Notes under the pieces: model-generated
The model's database searches: none
Told to the model about the DNA's origin: nothing
Seen by the model: only the letters and a program-made list of their open reading frames with translations
Assembly: GCF_012911605.1 (NCBI RefSeq)
Contig: NZ_JAAMPT010000201.1
Coordinates: 1 to 64,000, forward strand
Length of the DNA: 64,000 nucleotides
Origin: Flavobacterium solisilvae
GTDB taxonomy: Bacteria > Bacteroidota > Bacteroidia > Flavobacteriales > Flavobacteriaceae
Direction: 5' to 3'
Shown: positions 45,819-53,297 of the stretch, piece by piece
Layout: each line of letters begins with the position of its first letter
Numbering within the stretch: position 1 is the stretch's first letter
Made by a program: the position numbers and the translations under genes

Positions 45819-46348
45819 TAAAACTGTTCTTTTGGTTTGCTTTTAAAAATTAATGCAAATACTAATCCAAAAATTGAACTAACCGCTATATTTGTAAAGA
45901 GACCTTTAATTTGAGCTCCAATACTAAAATTATCCGATTTCTCAATGCCTTCTACAGCTTTACTAATCTCTGCACTTGGAACATCAAATTTTTCCATAAA
46001 TGCCACTGTAGATTTAATAGAAACTTCTTTAACTTTCTCCCCTAATTCTGGATCAATTACATTAAAAAGGAGAATGTTAAATATCACAGAAATAGAAACT
46101 CCAACAATTAGACAAATAAAATAGGTTGTAAAAGCTTCTTTAAAAGTAAAATTATCATTTAATTTTTTCTTAGTATTTGACAACAAAACAATGTTTATTA
46201 CTAAATAACAAACGATAATAAACAATAATAGCCATAATGAGCCAAATAGTTCAATGTCGAACACATAAGCATATACAGTAATTAAAACGGATATCAATCC
46301 ACTTATCAATCCAAATTTAATCCCATTTCTTTTTATAATCTCGTTCAT
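45818..46348 (-). CDS. DUF4199 membrane protein
   Basis: This four-TM protein of 176 residues belongs to the Bacteroidota family DUF4199: helices at IKFGLISGLISVLITVYAYV, the next at about 38-55, a third with TFKEAFTTYFICLIVGVSIS, then a polar loop and a last helix near the C-terminus. It is regularly encoded next to a family 2 glycosyltransferase, as here, with TAATG overlap, so it is probably a membrane partner of that enzyme. Its function is not known. Confidence 0.87.
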   Translation of the reverse strand: MNEIIKRNGIKFGLISGLISVLITVYAYVFDIELFGSLWLLLFIIVCYLVINIVLLSNTKKKLNDNFTFKEAFTTYFICLIVGVSISVIFNILLFNVIDPELGEKVKEVSIKSTVAFMEKFDVPSAEISKAVEGIEKSDNFSIGAQIKGLFTNIAVSSIFGLVFALIFKSKPKEQF

Positions 46349-46440
46349 GTTTTTTATGATTTAAATTAAACAACAAATATAGTAATTCCATTATTACTTA
46401 ACAGCAAGTTGGCTTTATTTAAAAAAAGTTACAGTTCACT

Positions 46441-46469
46441 TTGATTATTGCAAAAAAGTTGTATTTTTG
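46441..46469 (+). promoter_or_regulatory. Promoter of rpmE2
   Basis: TTG (46441-46443), an 18-bp spacer and TATTTTTG (46462-46469) match the housekeeping consensus. They leave a leader of about 100 bases before the L31 ATG, long enough for ribosomal-protein feedback control. Confidence 0.7.
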
Positions 46470-46574
46470 CACTCTCAAATTAAAAAAGAATAGTAACAAA
46501 AAGTTGTAGCTAGTTTACACCTTTCAAAAAGAAAGCTTCAAAACAAACTACTTCAATAAAATAAAAGATTTATC

Positions 46575-46826
46575 ATGAAAAAAGGAATTCACCCAGAAAA
46601 TTACAGATTAGTTGCTTTTAAAGACATGTCAAACGAAGATGTTTTTATTACTAAATCTACAGTAGAAACAAAAGAAACTATCACTCACGAAGGAGTTGAA
46701 TATCCAGTTTACAAAATGGAGATTTCTAGAACATCTCACCCATTTTACACAGGTAAATCAAAACTTATCGATACTGCAGGACGTATTGATAAATTCAACA
46801 GCAAATACGCTAAAAAAGCAAAATAA
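46575..46826 (+). CDS. rpmE2: 50S ribosomal protein L31 type B (zinc-independent)
   Basis: This 83-residue ribosomal protein starts MKKGIHPENYRLVAFKDMSN and contains SRTSHPFYTGKSKLIDTAGR, the type B L31 pattern. It has no cysteine, so it is the zinc-free form. It is a single gene with a good promoter and terminator. Confidence 0.96.
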   Translation: MKKGIHPENYRLVAFKDMSNEDVFITKSTVETKETITHEGVEYPVYKMEISRTSHPFYTGKSKLIDTAGRIDKFNSKYAKKAK

Positions 46827-46854
46827 TTTATTTTTTAGTAGTTCAAATTTTATT

Positions 46855-46883
46855 AAGACCTCGAATTTATTCGGGGTTTTTTT
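46855..46883 (+). terminator. Terminator of rpmE2
   Basis: ACCTCGAA pairs with TTCGGGGT (one G:T pair) around TTTA, followed by seven T. Confidence 0.8.
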
Positions 46884-46935
46884 ATGAACCAAACTTTCGT
46901 AACTTTGAACTCGCAACTTTAAACTCGCAACCAAA

Positions 46936-48111
46936 ATGAACTACATACTTTTTGACGGAACCGTTAGAAACGCACTTTTACCATTCACTTTTACTCGTCC
47001 AGTTGCCGAAATTCGCATTGGAATTCTAACTATTCGTGAAAAATGGGAAAAATATTTGGGCTATACAACCACAACTCTAACCGAAGAATATCTTTCAGAA
47101 AAATACCCAATGCTGGAAATGGAAGACAACATTATGATTAACGCTTCGTTTTTGCCAAACGATATTTTATCTGAAATGGTGAAAAATCTAGAGAAAAGCC
47201 AAGCCATTTTCAAAGGCGATGAAGTAATTGCATTTTACACTAATGATACGCAGGAAGAAGTAGATTTTGACACTTACGAAATAATAGATTATACTGAAGA
47301 ATGTCTAACCGTTGAAAATACTTGGGATATTTTTGCAAAAAACGATACAGCATTACGAGAAGATTTTGAATTGATTACCGATGGAAGACATTCGCAACCT
47401 ATTCCAAAATCGGTTAATGTCATTTCTCCTGAAAATATCTTCATTGAAGAAGGAGCAAAACTAGAATTTGTAACTTTAAATGCATCAACTGGACCAATTT
47501 ACATCGGTAAAAATGCCGAAATTATGGAAGGTTCAGTCATTCGCGGACCATTTGCTTTATGCGAATCTGGCAGAGTGAAATTGGCTTCTAAAGTTTATGG
47601 CGCCACAACCGTTGGACCACATTCGGTAATTGGTGGCGAAGTGAGCAATTCGGTTTTGTTTGGTTATTCTAACAAAGGTCATGACGGATTTTTAGGAAAT
47701 TCAGTTCTTGGAGAATGGTGCAATATTGGCGCTGATTCTAATAATTCGAACCTAAAAAACAACTACGAAGAAGTACGTTTATGGAGTTATGAAACCGAAG
47801 GTTTTGCCAAAACCGGACTGCAATTCTGCGGATTAATGATGGGCGATCATTCTAAATGTGGCATCAATACTATGTTCAATACAGGAACGGTTGTTGGGGT
47901 TTCGGCTAATATTTTTGGAAGTGGTTTTCCTAGAAATTTTGTACCTAGCTTTTCATGGGGCGGAAGTTCTGGATTTACAACTTATTTAACCAACAAAGCT
48001 TTTCAAACGGCAAAAATCGTAATGGCAAGACGTAATGTTCAATTTTCTGAAGAAGATGCTAAAATTTTAGAACACGTTTTTGAAGAAACTAAGAAGTATA
48101 GAAAAGAGTAA
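46936..48111 (+). CDS. GlmU-like protein (degenerate nucleotidyltransferase plus left-handed beta-helix)
   Basis: This 391-residue protein has an N-terminal part resembling sugar nucleotidyltransferases and a C-terminal hexapeptide beta-helix (IGKNAEIMEGSVIRGPFAL, then IGGEVSNSVLFGY). The N-terminus reads MNYILFDGTVRNALLPFTFT where GlmU would have the nucleotide-binding GxGTRM loop, so classical uridylyltransferase activity is doubtful. Bacteroidota carry this as a separate family in addition to true GlmU. It may be a sugar acyl- or nucleotidyltransferase of changed specificity. Confidence 0.85.
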   Translation: MNYILFDGTVRNALLPFTFTRPVAEIRIGILTIREKWEKYLGYTTTTLTEEYLSEKYPMLEMEDNIMINASFLPNDILSEMVKNLEKSQAIFKGDEVIAFYTNDTQEEVDFDTYEIIDYTEECLTVENTWDIFAKNDTALREDFELITDGRHSQPIPKSVNVISPENIFIEEGAKLEFVTLNASTGPIYIGKNAEIMEGSVIRGPFALCESGRVKLASKVYGATTVGPHSVIGGEVSNSVLFGYSNKGHDGFLGNSVLGEWCNIGADSNNSNLKNNYEEVRLWSYETEGFAKTGLQFCGLMMGDHSKCGINTMFNTGTVVGVSANIFGSGFPRNFVPSFSWGGSSGFTTYLTNKAFQTAKIVMARRNVQFSEEDAKILEHVFEETKKYRKE

Positions 48112-48128
48112 TTAAAGTCTTTATAGTT

Positions 48129-48180
48129 AGCCGCAGATTCGCAGATTTTTAAAATTATTTTAATCCGTGAATCTGTGGCT
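48129..48180. repeat. Imperfect inverted repeat (AATCCGTGAATCTGTGGC family)
   Basis: AGCCGCAGATTCGCAGATT is complementary, with three mismatches, to AATCCGTGAATCTGTGGCT, loop of 14 AT bases. The words match those in the 168-bp repeat at 1-330 (AATCCGTGGC). It may terminate the GlmU-like gene. Confidence 0.7.
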
Positions 48181-48202
48181 ATTTTTATTTTAATTTTTTA
48201 CC

Positions 48203-48210
48203 TAAATTTG
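48203..48210 (+). promoter_or_regulatory. Putative -7 element of mtaB
   Basis: TAAATTTG lies 45 bases before the ATG at 48255; no clear TTG upstream. Confidence 0.35.
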
Positions 48211-48254
48211 CACACTCAATTTTTTGACAACGATTTCATCAATTGAGTTTACTT

Positions 48255-49583
48255 ATGGAAAACAGAAAAAAAGTAGCATTCTACACTTTGGGATGCAAAT
48301 TGAATTTCTCAGAAACTTCTACTATTGCGAGAAATTTTCAAGACGAAGGTTTTGATAGAGTTGATTTTGAAGAAGTTGCCGATATGTATGTAATCAACAC
48401 TTGCTCGGTAACCGAAAACGCCGATAAACAATTCAAACAAATTGTAAAAAAAGCCATGAAACTCAACGACAAAGCTTTTGTTGCTGCTGTTGGATGTTAT
48501 GCGCAATTAAAACCAGAAGAATTGGCTGCTGTTGATGGCGTTGACTTAGTTCTTGGTGCAACTGAAAAATTCAAAATCACTGATTACATCAATGATTTGT
48601 CCAAAAATGATATGGGCGAAGTACATTCGTGTGAAATCGAAGAAGCCGATTTCTATGTAGGAAGTTATTCTATTGGAGACAGAACACGTGCTTTCTTAAA
48701 AGTTCAAGATGGTTGCGATTATAAATGCACATATTGCACCATTCCGTTAGCGCGCGGAATTTCTCGTTCTGATGCTTTGGAAAATGTATTGAAAAATGCT
48801 TACAAAATTTCACAACAAGGTATCAAAGAAATTGTGCTAACTGGTGTAAATATTGGCGATTACGGAAAAGGTGAATTCGGAAATAAAAAACACGAACATA
48901 CGTTCCTCGATTTAGTAAAAGCGTTGGATGAAGTAGAAGGAATTGAACGTTTGCGAATTTCATCAATCGAACCTAATCTTTTGAAAAATGAAACTATAGA
49001 ATTTGTTTCCAAAAGCAGAACGTTTGTTCCTCATTTTCATATTCCGTTGCAAAGTGGAAGTAATGAAATTTTGGGCAAAATGAAGCGTCGCTACCAACGT
49101 GAAGTTTATGTTGATAGAGTGAATAAAATTCGTGAAGTAATGCCAAATGCCTGTATTGGTGTTGACGTTATTGTAGGTTTTCCAGGTGAAACGGATGAAC
49201 ATTTCCTAGAAACTTATAATTTCTTAAACGAATTAGACATTTCGTATTTACACGTTTTTACTTATTCCGAAAGAGATAATACCGAAGCAGCAACTATGGA
49301 AAATGTGGTTCCGATGAATGTGCGTTCCAAAAGAAGTAAAATGCTTCGCGGATTATCGGTTAAAAAACGTCGTGCTTTCTACGAAAGTCAAATAGGAACT
49401 AACCATACAGTGCTTTTTGAAGGCGAAAACAAAGAAGGTTACATTCACGGATTTACAGAAAATTACGTAAAAGTAAAAACACCTTGGAATCCTGAATTAG
49501 TCAATACATTACATGAAATTAATTTGACCAGAATTGATGAAGATGGAAGTGTGAGAATGGAGTTTTTGAATGTCGAGGCTTAA
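48255..49583 (+). CDS. mtaB: tRNA (t6A37) methylthiotransferase
   Basis: This radical-SAM enzyme adds a methylthio group to N6-threonylcarbamoyladenosine at tRNA position 37. The N-terminal cluster Cys residues are in TLGCKLNFSET, NTCSVTENADKQ and VGCYAQ; the radical SAM motif is CDYKCTYC; a C-terminal TRAM domain follows. KLNFSETS is typical of MtaB rather than MiaB or RimO. I chose the ATG at 48255 over the TTG at 48243. The length of 442 residues is normal. Confidence 0.93.
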   Translation: MENRKKVAFYTLGCKLNFSETSTIARNFQDEGFDRVDFEEVADMYVINTCSVTENADKQFKQIVKKAMKLNDKAFVAAVGCYAQLKPEELAAVDGVDLVLGATEKFKITDYINDLSKNDMGEVHSCEIEEADFYVGSYSIGDRTRAFLKVQDGCDYKCTYCTIPLARGISRSDALENVLKNAYKISQQGIKEIVLTGVNIGDYGKGEFGNKKHEHTFLDLVKALDEVEGIERLRISSIEPNLLKNETIEFVSKSRTFVPHFHIPLQSGSNEILGKMKRRYQREVYVDRVNKIREVMPNACIGVDVIVGFPGETDEHFLETYNFLNELDISYLHVFTYSERDNTEAATMENVVPMNVRSKRSKMLRGLSVKKRRAFYESQIGTNHTVLFEGENKEGYIHGFTENYVKVKTPWNPELVNTLHEINLTRIDEDGSVRMEFLNVEA

Positions 49584-49587
49584 AATA

Positions 49588-49640
49588 AGATTCCTACGGA
49601 ATGACAAATTCTACTCAAACTTGTCATTCCGTAGGAATCT
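49588..49640. repeat. Perfect 20-bp inverted repeat
   Basis: AGATTCCTACGGAATGACAA (49588-49607) is exactly complementary to TTGTCATTCCGTAGGAATCT (49621-49640), with a 13-base loop. It starts four bases after the mtaB stop and ends ten bases from the convergent gene's stop, so it can end both transcripts. Confidence 0.9.
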
Positions 49641-49650
49641 CAAAACATTT

Positions 49651-49992
49651 TTAATACTTATAATGAAACCTAATTTTAGTAATTCTAAAAAACGTTTCGT
49701 TGTACTGTTCGATAAATTCAAATTTATTTCTACCATTTTGATTAAAACTGATGATTTTTTCGGCAGAAATTTCATAGTAAGTTCCGTTGCCTTCCAGCAT
49801 AAATTTTCCACCCGAATTGCGATAAGCCGAACGAACCAACTCAAATTCAGATAAATTCCAAGTCGTTTGATTGGCATCAAGATTGTCTATTTCAGTAAAC
49901 AATCCTTGCGTTATTTCGGTTTTAATTCCATAATATTTTTGAATTTCTTCAAAAAAATGAATGACATCAGAATTTAGATTTTCGGAACTCAT
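49651..49992 (-). CDS. Hypothetical protein, 113 aa
   Basis: I do not recognise a family. From the ATG at 49992 (MSSENLNSDVIHFFEEIQKY) it is a small acidic cytoplasmic protein with a helical N-terminus and beta-type C-terminus (KFMLEGNGTYYEISAEKII). The longer frame to 50028 would add a leader that runs into the hairpin at 50012-50055. It is read from the same strand as the acetyltransferase gene upstream but separated from it by that hairpin. Confidence 0.65.
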   Translation of the reverse strand: MSSENLNSDVIHFFEEIQKYYGIKTEITQGLFTEIDNLDANQTTWNLSEFELVRSAYRNSGGKFMLEGNGTYYEISAEKIISFNQNGRNKFEFIEQYNETFFRITKIRFHYKY

Positions 49993-50011
49993 TTGATAAA
50001 GATAGAAAATA

Positions 50012-50055
50012 AAAATTCCAAATTCCAATCTTATACAATTGGAATTTGGAATTTT
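50012..50055 (-). terminator. Perfect 18-bp stem terminator of the GNAT gene
   Basis: AAAATTCCAAATTCCAAT and ATTGGAATTTGGAATTTT pair perfectly around an 8-base loop, and TTTTTATTTTC follows on the minus strand. Confidence 0.8.
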
Positions 50056-50073
50056 AACTCTTACTTTTTTTTA

Positions 50074-50385
50074 TTATATCTTAATTCCTGGAGGAAGTAA
50101 ATCTTTATAAGTAGTATTTTTTCTCATGAAAGCGGCAATTTTTGGTAAAATTGGAACAACTTTCAATTTTCGTTCATAAGCGATTTCCATGATATTTTTC
50201 AATAAATCATTGATAAACTCTTCATTATCAAAACCATCAAAAGTATTTATTCTTGTTAGAAATATTTTCTTTTCTTGAAATGAATATTCAACAGAAACCA
50301 TGTTTCCATCGATGAAAGTTTCAAATTGACGTGCAAAAGTATTGTCTTTAATTTCCATTTTTTCTGAAAATACTATTTCATTCAT
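50074..50385 (-). CDS. YjdJ-type GNAT N-acetyltransferase
   Basis: This 103-residue protein matches the short GNAT subfamily of YjdJ: beta strands MVSVEYSFQEKKIFLTRINT, then a helix (EEFINDLLKNIMEIAYERKL) and the closing KVVPILPKIAAFMRKN. The long CoA-binding R/Q-x-x-G-x-G loop of larger GNATs is replaced by FDGFDNEEF here, as the reduced family allows. The substrate is unknown. It diverges from the alpha/beta hydrolase gene. Confidence 0.78.
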   Translation of the reverse strand: MNEIVFSEKMEIKDNTFARQFETFIDGNMVSVEYSFQEKKIFLTRINTFDGFDNEEFINDLLKNIMEIAYERKLKVVPILPKIAAFMRKNTTYKDLLPPGIKI

Positions 50386-50452
50386 CTACAAATAAAATAA
50401 AAGGGTTAATTTTAGGCAAAATTACTAATTTTAAACGAGTTTACAGTTAAAA

Positions 50453-51115
50453 ATGTCTAAAATTCACGTTTACTTCATGCCCGGATTGGCGGCAAGCTCT
50501 TCAATTTTTGAACGAATTCAATTGCCAGAAGACCAATTTGAAACCCATCTGTTAGAATGGTTTATTCCAGAGAAAAATCAATCACTGACTTCTTATGCCG
50601 AAAAAATGGCTCAAAACATCCAACACGAAAACTGCATATTGATTGGTGTTTCCTTTGGTGGCGTTTTAGTTCAAGAGATGAAACAATTTGTTAATCCAAA
50701 AAAAGTGGTCATTATTTCTAGTGTAAAATCGAATGTAGAATTCCCAAAACGATTTAAAATCGCCAAAACCACCAAAGCTTATAAGTTGATGCCAACTAAA
50801 TTATTCGAAAACATTGAGTTGCTAACCAAATTTTCCTTTGGTTCATCCATAGTAAAACAACGATTGGCTTTGTATGAAAAATTTCTAGCTGTTAGAGACA
50901 AACGCTATTTAGATTGGGCAATAGAGCAAATCATCAACTGGGAACGAACCGAAATTGACAACGAAATTATTCACATTCACGGCGATGCTGATGAAGTTTT
51001 TCCACCAAAATATATTAATGAATTTATTCCCGTAAAAGGCGGAACGCATATCATGATTTTGAGCAAATACAAATGGCTGAATGAGAATTTACCTAAAATT
51101 TTGTTAGGAGATTAA
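50453..51115 (+). CDS. Alpha/beta hydrolase
   Basis: This 220-residue cytoplasmic hydrolase has the nucleophile elbow GVSFGG (Ser near 69), an acid in HIHGDADEVFP (near 180) and a late His in GGTHIMIL, so the triad is complete. It has no signal peptide. The substrate cannot be told. It is followed by the lytic transglycosylase gene on the same strand 54 bases later. Confidence 0.85.
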   Translation: MSKIHVYFMPGLAASSSIFERIQLPEDQFETHLLEWFIPEKNQSLTSYAEKMAQNIQHENCILIGVSFGGVLVQEMKQFVNPKKVVIISSVKSNVEFPKRFKIAKTTKAYKLMPTKLFENIELLTKFSFGSSIVKQRLALYEKFLAVRDKRYLDWAIEQIINWERTEIDNEIIHIHGDADEVFPPKYINEFIPVKGGTHIMILSKYKWLNENLPKILLGD

Positions 51116-51169
51116 CTTTTTTGGAGCGATTTTTGTAGCTTTACCATTATACGATTACAATTTTTTATT

Positions 51170-52063
51170 ATGAAAAAGACAAATGCACTATTGACAACAC
51201 TTGGAGTAGTTTTAATCTCTGGAATTTTCGTTTTCGGAATTTCGGGCGATAAAAAAGATAAACTTCTTCACGAAGGAACAGCAATGTATTTCCCAACAAC
51301 TACTGATTTTGCTGGCGAAACTACGCCATTGCATGTTGTTGACGTTAGGGAACGATTGGATAGAGAACTGCTAATCAATGCCAATCTTCATTCGACTACA
51401 ACTTTAATTTTAAAAAGAGCTAACAGAGCTTTTCCAGTAATTGAACCAATTCTTCAAAAATATGGCATTCCAGATGATTTCAAATATTTAGCCGTAATCG
51501 AAAGCGGCTTGGTCAATGCGGTTTCATCGGCTGGTGCGCGTGGCGTTTGGCAATTTATGCCCGAAACAGCTAAAGAGAAAGGAATGGAAGTTAACGATTT
51601 TGTGGACGAACGCTATCATTTAGAAAAATCAACCGAAGCTGCTTGTAAATATTTATTGACTGCCAAAAATAAATTTGGTTCTTGGACAATGGCTGCGGCT
51701 TCCTATAACGGCGGAATGAATGGTGTAAATAAAAAAATTGAAGAACAACAAGTTACCAATTATTATGATTTAGCCTTAACCGAAGAAACATCACGTTATG
51801 TTTTCAGGATTTTAGCGTTGAAAGAAATTATGAAAAATCCAGGAAAATATGGTTTCAATATTTATCCAACCGATTTGTATTCGCCAATTCCAACCAAAAA
51901 AGTCGAAGTTGACAGCACCATTACCGATTTAGCAAGCTTTGCCAAAACACAAGGAATTAACTATAAGATTTTAAAAATCCACAATCCTTGGTTACGCGAC
52001 AAAAAATTAGTAAATCCAAGTAAAAAGAAATACGAAATCGAAATCCCAACGGAAGGTTATTAG
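51170..52063 (+). CDS. Lytic transglycosylase (MltD-like, SLT domain)
   Basis: This exported 297-residue enzyme cleaves peptidoglycan glycan strands. It has an N-terminal signal/TM segment (LGVVLISGIFVFGI) and an SLT domain with catalytic Glu in LAVIESGLVNAVSSAGARG, then GVWQFMPETAKEKGM and MAAASYNGGMNGV. A C-terminal piece ending YEIEIPTEGY resembles the region before LysM repeats in MltD, but no full LysM is present. The stop codon is part of a long inverted repeat. Confidence 0.9.
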   Translation: MKKTNALLTTLGVVLISGIFVFGISGDKKDKLLHEGTAMYFPTTTDFAGETTPLHVVDVRERLDRELLINANLHSTTTLILKRANRAFPVIEPILQKYGIPDDFKYLAVIESGLVNAVSSAGARGVWQFMPETAKEKGMEVNDFVDERYHLEKSTEAACKYLLTAKNKFGSWTMAAASYNGGMNGVNKKIEEQQVTNYYDLALTEETSRYVFRILALKEIMKNPGKYGFNIYPTDLYSPIPTKKVEVDSTITDLASFAKTQGINYKILKIHNPWLRDKKLVNPSKKKYEIEIPTEGY

Positions 52064-52178
52064 TTTTCAGTCGCAGTTTTCAGTTATTAGTTTGCAAAGA
52101 AAACAAAAAAGAGCTTTAGAAAATCTAAAGCTCTTTTTTATACATGTAACTGAATACTGAAAACTGCGACTGAAAACT
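52062..52178. repeat. Nested inverted repeat containing both stop codons and a terminator
   Basis: The outer arms AGTTTTCAGTCGCAGTTTTC (52062-52081) and GAAAACTGCGACTGAAAACT (52159-52178) are perfectly complementary; after a small gap the inner terminator AAAGAGCTTTAGA / TCTAAAGCTCTTT (52106-52140) forms a second stem. The TAG of each convergent gene lies in an outer arm. Confidence 0.85.
52106..52140. terminator. Bidirectional terminator, transglycosylase and TPR genes
   Basis: A 13-bp perfect stem (AAAGAGCTTTAGA / TCTAAAGCTCTTT) with a 3-base loop and T-runs on both strands serves the two convergent genes. Confidence 0.88.
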
Positions 52179-52692
52179 ATATTTTCTTCATTTGCTCTTT
52201 CATCATGCTAATCTGATCTTTCAGCATACCTTGCTTATCCAGTTTTTTAGCTTCGTTCAATAAAGCAGTAGCTTCCATTTTGCGTCTTCTGGACATCGCA
52301 ATTCCGGCTAAGTTCAATTTTGCAACCGCCAAATCCATATCCATATTCAAACCAAGTTCAATCGCTTTCTTAAAAAACTTTTCTGACTGATGTAAATTTG
52401 TTTGCGACAACATCAAGCCATTCAAATAATTATAATAACCTTGTTGCTTTCTAACCAAAGCCGTTTCTGGATTTTTAATCTTATCCAACCAATTTTTCGC
52501 ACCAGGAAAATCTTGCTTTCTCAATTTTAAAAACGCCAATAAAATATACTCATTCTTAAAATAAAGAAAGACAGGAATCAACGATAAAAAGATAAGAAAA
52601 ATTCCATTTCCAATATTACTTTCAGTAAATTGCCATATCGCTGTGGCAAAAATTAGAACCGCTAAAACGATTTTGATATTTCTGTGAAACAT
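52177..52692 (-). CDS. Membrane protein with two TM segments and TPR-like repeats
   Basis: This 171-residue protein has two TM helices (IKIVLAVLIFATAIWQF and IFLIFLSLIPVFLYF) followed by TPR-like helical repeats (GYYNYLNGLMLSQTNLHQSE, then AVAKLNLAGIAMSRRRKMEA). It resembles Bacteroidota proteins annotated as DUF2892. The ATG at 52692 places the first TM at the N-terminus. It probably acts as a membrane-bound scaffold; the partner is unknown. It diverges from rpmH. Confidence 0.75.
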   Translation of the reverse strand: MFHRNIKIVLAVLIFATAIWQFTESNIGNGIFLIFLSLIPVFLYFKNEYILLAFLKLRKQDFPGAKNWLDKIKNPETALVRKQQGYYNYLNGLMLSQTNLHQSEKFFKKAIELGLNMDMDLAVAKLNLAGIAMSRRRKMEATALLNEAKKLDKQGMLKDQISMMKEQMKKI

Positions 52693-52752
52693 AATTAAAA
52701 AATTAGTTTGCAAAGGTAATAAAATCAATTAAAAATATTTTTAAAAAAGTAC

Positions 52753-52782
52753 TTGCCAGAAAAAAAAAGGTTTGTATATTTG
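52753..52782 (+). promoter_or_regulatory. Promoter of rpmH
   Basis: TTG (52753-52755), a 19-bp spacer and TATATTTG (52775-52782) match the consensus; the ATG is 61 bases on. Confidence 0.72.
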
Positions 52783-52843
52783 CACTCGGTTTTGAAAGAA
52801 CCGCTTATTAAAAAATAATACACGATTTTAAAGATACAAAGCA

Positions 52844-53005
52844 ATGAGCAAAAGAACGTTTCAACCATCGAAAAGAAAAAGAAGAAATAAACACGGATTT
52901 ATGGACAGAATGGCTTCTGCAAATGGAAGAAAAGTCCTTGCTCGTCGTAGAGCTAAAGGAAGACATAAGTTGACCGTATCTTCTGAACCAAGACACAAAA
53001 AATAA
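52844..53005 (+). CDS. rpmH: 50S ribosomal protein L34
   Basis: This 53-codon gene encodes a very basic ribosomal protein: it starts [19 protein letters not shown] and contains [19 protein letters not shown], the universal L34 signature. The C-terminal extension ([13 protein letters not shown]) is usual in Bacteroidota. It has its own promoter and terminator. The common bacterial neighbours rnpA and dnaA are absent. Confidence 0.97.
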
Positions 53006-53027
53006 TGATTAGAAATTAATCAATATC

Positions 53028-53061
53028 AAGCCGTTACTTTTATTAGTAGCGGCTTTTTTTT
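53028..53061 (+). terminator. Terminator of rpmH
   Basis: AAGCCGTTAC pairs with GTAGCGGCTT (one mismatch) around TTTTATTA and is followed by T8. Confidence 0.85.
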
Positions 53062-53089
53062 AAACCTGTTCATAAATATTGATAATTTC

Positions 53090-53175
53090 TTGGAGCTATT
53101 TCCCGCTATCCGTTGCAATCTTTTTAATTTTAAAGAAAAATTAAAAAGGATTTCCACTACTATCGGGGCTAAAAA
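53090..53175 (-). repeat. Dispersed structured element, copy C
   Basis: Read on the minus strand: AGCCCCGATAGTAGTGG, a purely AT central hairpin (TTTTTAATTTT / AAAATTAAAAA), then GATTGCAACGGATAGCGGG and AGCTCC. It lies between the rpmH terminator and carB, in the antisense direction to both. Confidence 0.85.
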
Positions 53176-53250
53176 CAACAAAGACAATTGCTATTGCTAA
53201 ACACAATTTCAAAAAACAAACAACACACCAATTAAATAATACAACTATAG

Positions 53251-53292
53251 AAATCTAAAGATCTAAAAATCTAAGAAGTCTAAAAAATCTAA
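53251..53292. repeat. ATCTAAA short tandem words before carB
   Basis: Five copies of (A)ATCTAA(A/G) or GTCTAAA, spaced 8-12 bases, lie directly before the carB start codon. The tract is in the carB leader and may vary in length. Confidence 0.65.
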
Positions 53293-53297
53293 CTACA

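Noticed and set aside
53006..53297. Riboswitch in the carB leader
   Set aside because: The region is explained by the rpmH terminator, element copy C and short ATCTAAA words; no known riboswitch consensus seen.
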